A stretch of 15,233 bases of DNA. It comes from a bacterium (GTDB taxonomy: Bacteria; Patescibacteriota; Patescibacteriia; 2-12-FULL-60-25). Shown one piece after another: positions 12,336 through 15,233 of this stretch. The notes below the pieces were generated by a model. The model saw nothing but the letters and a program-made list of their open reading frames with translations, was not told the origin of the DNA and searched no databases. Position 1 is the stretch's first letter, and each line of letters opens with the position of its first letter. The position numbers and the translations under genes were made by a program. The stretch lies in the NCBI GenBank assembly GCA_020056125.1, contig JAGVIJ010000075.1:1-15233 (forward strand), written 5' to 3'.

Positions 12336-12364
12336 AGAATGGCATTAATTTGCGCCCATGTCAA
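12336..12364 (-). promoter_or_regulatory. Promoter of sigma paralogue 2
   Basis: On the minus strand TTGACA (12359-12364), a 17-bp spacer and TGC-CATTCT (-10 at 12336-12341) repeat the arrangement found before paralogue 1. The transcription start would be near 12329, about 52 nt before the ATG at 12276. Confidence 0.65.
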
Positions 12365-12400
12365 ACAACCGAGGGTCAGATTTTAAAAAGACTAACGGCA

Positions 12401-12429
12401 TTGACAAAATCAACTGACTCGCCTAAATT
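12401..12429 (+). promoter_or_regulatory. Near-consensus promoter for the small membrane protein
   Basis: A perfect TTGACA at 12401-12406 and TAAATT at 12424-12429 are 17 bp apart, followed by a likely start near 12436 and a 25-nt leader with GGAGG. It fires away from the sigma promoter at 12336-12364; the two -35 boxes are 36 bp apart. Confidence 0.75.
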
Positions 12430-12460
12430 AGCAACAGTCCCTTGTCATCGGAGGCACCAC

Positions 12461-12826
12461 ATGGAACAACAGTCCGACCAAGAAAATCACGACACAACTT
12501 TTTACGGTTACGATGGCGTGGGTATCGTTCCGCTGGATCCGGAACCAGCCGAACCCATGAGCCTGAAGCGCCTGATTTTCAAAGACTGGTTTGAGTTGGC
12601 CGCGATGCTCGCCATCTGCGCAGCCATCTATCTTCCCATCTGGCTCCTGGGAGCCACACACGGAGACCAGCTGCCGATCCTGCGCGAGCTTTGCTGGCTA
12701 CTCAAGTTCTTGATCATCTTCCCGGCCGCCTATGCCGTGGGCGTGAGCCTTCGGTGCGTGGCTCAGACCCTGTTCCGGTTGGGCGCTAGGCTCTATCGAT
12801 TGGTCGCGCATCTTTTCCACGGCTGA
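12461..12826 (+). CDS. Hypothetical small membrane protein divergent from sigma gene
   Basis: The 121-aa product starts at the ATG at 12461, 6 nt after GGAGG (12450-12454); an in-frame upstream extension to 12320 would cross the promoter and is rejected. Residues 1-43 are acidic and polar, presumably cytoplasmic. Two membrane helices follow (about 44-64 and 78-100), then a basic amphipathic C-terminal helix (101-121). It has its own promoter and a perfect terminator, so it is a single-gene unit. Divergent placement next to a pair of alternative sigma factors makes a role as a membrane-bound regulator possible. However, the gene carries no recognised anti-sigma domain and the family is unknown to me, so that idea rests on position only. 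Confidence 0.75.
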   Translation: MEQQSDQENHDTTFYGYDGVGIVPLDPEPAEPMSLKRLIFKDWFELAAMLAICAAIYLPIWLLGATHGDQLPILRELCWLLKFLIIFPAAYAVGVSLRCVAQTLFRLGARLYRLVAHLFHG

Positions 12827-12874
12827 CAAAAAGCGTTAGATGCCACCACCAATACGATCGGTTGCTCTCACTAA

Positions 12875-12904
12875 GCCGCTCTCCTGTAAGAGCGGCATTT
12901 TTTT
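12875..12904 (+). terminator. Rho-independent terminator of the small membrane protein gene
   Basis: A perfect 8-bp stem GCCGCTCT/AGAGCGGC (12875-12882, 12889-12896) with a 6-nt loop is followed by A and a run of seven Ts to 12904. Its tail overlaps the last bases of the convergent permease gene. Confidence 0.92.
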
Positions 12905-14144
12905 ATTCATACCTCAACGCTTCGATGGGGTGCAACCGAGCGGCGTGGCGCGCCGGGAAAAAGCCGAACCCGATGCCGATGGCCGCGGAAACTGAAAATC
13001 CCAAAAGCATGGCGCTCCACGGAATTTCAAATCCCCAACCCGCTTGATAGAGCGCGAGAATTTTAGAACTCAACCAGGCCAATCCCAATCCGCACAGCAC
13101 GCCGATCAAACCCGCTAACAAAGTCAAAGTCACGGCCTCGGCCAAAAATTGCAACAGCACATCATTGGGCCGCGCACCCACGGCTTTGCGCAAACCGATT
13201 TCGCGCGTGCGCTCGGTCACCGTGACATACATAATATTCATGATGCCCACGCCGCCCACCAAGAGCGAGATGGCCGCGATGGAAGTGAGTAAAATTTCCA
13301 AAATAGAACTGATGATGCCGGCGCGGCGCGCAGTATCCTCTTGCGTGGTCACGCCAAAATCATCTTTGACCAACTCCCCGGCCGGATTATCCAACTTATG
13401 CGTCTCGCGCAGAATCACGCGAATGCGTTCTGCCGCTTCGTTAATGGGCGTGGCGCCGACTTTCACCGCCAGATATTGCAAACGATCCGAACCCAATTGA
13501 TCCAAAAGCGTGGTCACCGGCGTAAAAATCACCCGATCCATGTTGGTGAAAAATTTAGTGCCCGCGGGATTCAATACGCCGATCACGCGATAATATTTTT
13601 TTTGAATCTTCACGCGCTGGCCGATGGGGTTTTCATTACCAAACAAATCCTGCGCCAAATCATGCCCCAAAACCGCCACTGCGGTTTTACCATCCACATC
13701 ATCTTCAGTCAGCAATGTGCCTTGCTCGGCACTCAACGCAAAAATATTAAATTCCGCGGCTGTCACTCCGGCAATCAGCGTGCGCAAACGATCCGTGGAA
13801 GTTTCAGCCAACAACTCCATATAATATTCTGCACTGATTCCCACGATCCATGACTGTTGTTTGAGCCGACGATAATCGCGCATGGTCAAAGTCTTTTTGG
13901 CCATCAAGAGCGCTTGCGGCGATCCGGCCTGTTTTTCATCTCCCGGCCCATTGCGCACAAACACCACATCCGAACCAAACGATGCCACTTGCGATAAAAT
14001 AAATTGTTCAGCGCCGCGGCCGATAGCCAACATCAAAACCACCGATGCCACTCCGATGATGATCCCAAGCATAGTCAAAACCGAGCGGCCTTTATTGCGG
14101 CGCAAACTATCAAAACTTAAATTTAAAGTGTCTCTCAAAAGCAT
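12903..14144 (-). CDS. MacB/FtsX-type ABC transporter permease (second of tandem pair)
   Basis: The 413-aa product has the MacB layout: an N-terminal membrane helix (about residues 21-42) after a short cytoplasmic segment, a large extracytoplasmic core domain (about 45-285), then three C-terminal helices of the FtsX domain. The cytoplasmic coupling segment between the first two of these reads MNIMYVTVTERTREIGLRKAVGA. The protein ends in RLHPIEALRYE. MacB-type systems are mechanotransmitters that move substrates such as peptides or lipoproteins at the outer face. No ATPase domain is fused. I set the start at 14144 (MLLRDTLNLSFDSL), one base after the stop of the upstream permease; the longer frame to 14210 would overlap that gene and add an atypical tail. 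Start and stop positions indicate translational coupling. Confidence 0.88.
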   Translation of the reverse strand: MLLRDTLNLSFDSLRRNKGRSVLTMLGIIIGVASVVLMLAIGRGAEQFILSQVASFGSDVVFVRNGPGDEKQAGSPQALLMAKKTLTMRDYRRLKQQSWIVGISAEYYMELLAETSTDRLRTLIAGVTAAEFNIFALSAEQGTLLTEDDVDGKTAVAVLGHDLAQDLFGNENPIGQRVKIQKKYYRVIGVLNPAGTKFFTNMDRVIFTPVTTLLDQLGSDRLQYLAVKVGATPINEAAERIRVILRETHKLDNPAGELVKDDFGVTTQEDTARRAGIISSILEILLTSIAAISLLVGGVGIMNIMYVTVTERTREIGLRKAVGARPNDVLLQFLAEAVTLTLLAGLIGVLCGLGLAWLSSKILALYQAGWGFEIPWSAMLLGFSVSAAIGIGFGFFPARHAARLHPIEALRYE

Positions 14145-14145
14145 A

Positions 14146-15233
14146 TTATTCTGCGCGCATGGCTTCAATCGGTTGCAGACGGGCGGCACGGCGTGCCGGT
14201 AAATAACCAAAAATTAAACCAATCAAGGTTGAAACCGTGGCGCCCACCAATGCGCCGCGCCAAGAAATCATAAATTCCCAACCCGGCAAATAACCGTTGA
14301 TGATATTAATGGCCAGCCAAGCCAGCGCCGAACCCAAAATTATTCCTACACTGCCGCCGCCCAGCGTGAGCACCACGGCCTCGGCTAAAAACTGCGCCAG
14401 CACATCGCGCCGCCGCGCGCCCACGGCTTTGCGCAAACCGATTTCTGAAATACGCTCGGTCACGCTCACAAACATAATGTTCATAATGCCGATGCCGCCC
14501 ACCACAAGCGAGATGGCCGCGATGGCAATGAGCAAAATCCGCAACGCGCCCGTAATTTGGTCGATAGTCTTGACCGCCTCAGCTTGCGTCATGATAAAAT
14601 AATCATCTTTAGCCGGATCATTTTCCGGATTATCAATGTCATGCAAGTCACGCAATAATTCTTCCAAACGCCGCTGAGCCTGATCCAGAGGCAACGCGGT
14701 TTTCACCATGAAATAATCAAAATATTTATTGCGCGTTAAATCGGTAAAAGCCGACGCCGGCAAAAATACCAGCTCATCTATGTTCATCATGAATTGCGAA
14801 CCGATTTTGTCCAACACGCCAATGACCCGAAACGGCGAGTCGCCGACTTTTACGATCTTCCCCACGGCGCGCTCTTGCCCAAAAATATCTTCGGCGATTT
14901 CCGATCCCAGTACAGCCACGCGCGCATGGCCGTCCAGTTCAGCCATGGAAAAAAATACACCGTCAGCCAAACCATAATCATTAACCACCACCTCATCCGG
15001 CAAAGCCCCGATGATCGAGATGTTGCGCGTGACGCCGCGCGCTGAAATCTGGTTGCCTTCAAACGCCTGACCCGAGACAGCCTCGGCCCAAGGCTCTTTC
15101 ATGATCCGGCGCGCATCATCCAAGGTGAGCGACCACTCAACAAAGGGCGATGAATTTTCCATCTGCGTGCGCGGACCAGTGTGCACAATAACTTTATCGC
15201 TGCCGAATGAAGAAATCTCCGAAAGAATAAATT
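14146..15233 (-). CDS. MacB/FtsX-type ABC transporter permease (first of tandem pair), 5' partial
   Basis: The frame stays open to the window edge. Its first visible residues, FILSEISSFGSDKVIV, align with FILSQVASFGSDVVFV of the downstream permease, so the N-terminal helix and about 50 residues lie outside the window. A GTG at 15186 is not the true start. What remains is most of the extracytoplasmic MacB core domain and the complete C-terminal FtsX domain with three helices. It includes the coupling segment MNIMFVSVTERISEIGLRKAVGA and the ending RLQPIEAMRAE. It is clearly paralogous to its neighbour, but the core domains have diverged strongly, which fits a heterodimeric exporter. The matching ATPase is probably encoded just beyond the right edge. 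Confidence 0.88.
   Translation of the reverse strand, partial: FILSEISSFGSDKVIVHTGPRTQMENSSPFVEWSLTLDDARRIMKEPWAEAVSGQAFEGNQISARGVTRNISIIGALPDEVVVNDYGLADGVFFSMAELDGHARVAVLGSEIAEDIFGQERAVGKIVKVGDSPFRVIGVLDKIGSQFMMNIDELVFLPASAFTDLTRNKYFDYFMVKTALPLDQAQRRLEELLRDLHDIDNPENDPAKDDYFIMTQAEAVKTIDQITGALRILLIAIAAISLVVGGIGIMNIMFVSVTERISEIGLRKAVGARRRDVLAQFLAEAVVLTLGGGSVGIILGSALAWLAINIINGYLPGWEFMISWRGALVGATVSTLIGLIFGYLPARRAARLQPIEAMRAE

Noticed and set aside
12277..12345. Longer start for sigma paralogue 2
   Set aside because: The upstream ATG lies before the predicted transcription start, and the added residues are encoded by the leader conserved with paralogue 1, which is non-coding there; AAGGAGGG marks the ATG at 12276.
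12320..12460. 47-codon N-terminal extension of the small membrane protein
   Set aside because: It would cross the near-consensus promoter at 12401-12429 and ignore the GGAGG just before the ATG at 12461.

Overview
The window looks like a chromosomal segment of a small-genome bacterium, most likely a candidate phylum radiation (Patescibacteria) lineage. This is inferred from gene content and style: a channel-only ComEC, an FtsK next to a RodZ-like HTH/Ig membrane protein, a short heptad-repeat coiled-coil protein beside recA, tandem MacB-like permeases, and intergenic regions full of short palindromes and TTCGA heptamer arrays. No rRNA or marker phylogeny is available, so the assignment is provisional. 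No tRNA, rRNA, CRISPR array or insertion sequence was found.

Left end (1-1025). Two unrecognised plus-strand genes end at a strong terminator. Next comes a gene-free stretch that looks like an independent small-RNA gene: a promoter at 752-780, a transcript of about 195 nt whose ends pair in a long helix, and a 15-bp terminator hairpin that also serves the convergent minus-strand genes. A GC-rich inverted repeat follows.

Core block (1027-5635, all minus). Transcription runs recA, heptad coiled-coil protein, ftsK/spoIIIE, RodZ-like HTH protein. The roles are recombination, chromosome pumping at division and probably envelope or cell-shape control.

Envelope block (5738-9914, minus). A 641-aa M23-type lipoprotein with complete zinc motifs, three degenerate repeats and a Gly/Ser linker is preceded by a 935-nt gene-free, strongly structured region with two possible promoters. 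Upstream lies a minimal ComEC channel.

Sigma block (10057-12904). Two full-length sigma-70-like paralogues lie in tandem on the minus strand. Each has its own terminator, and their promoters share a TTGACA -35, a non-consensus -10 and an almost identical leader. Their region 2.4 residues differ from those of housekeeping sigma factors. A small two-helix membrane protein is transcribed divergently from its own near-consensus promoter. This block is the most unusual part of the window.

Right end (12903-15233, minus). Two tandem, non-identical MacB/FtsX-type permeases lie 1 nt apart. The upstream one runs off the window, and their ATPase is presumably beyond the edge.
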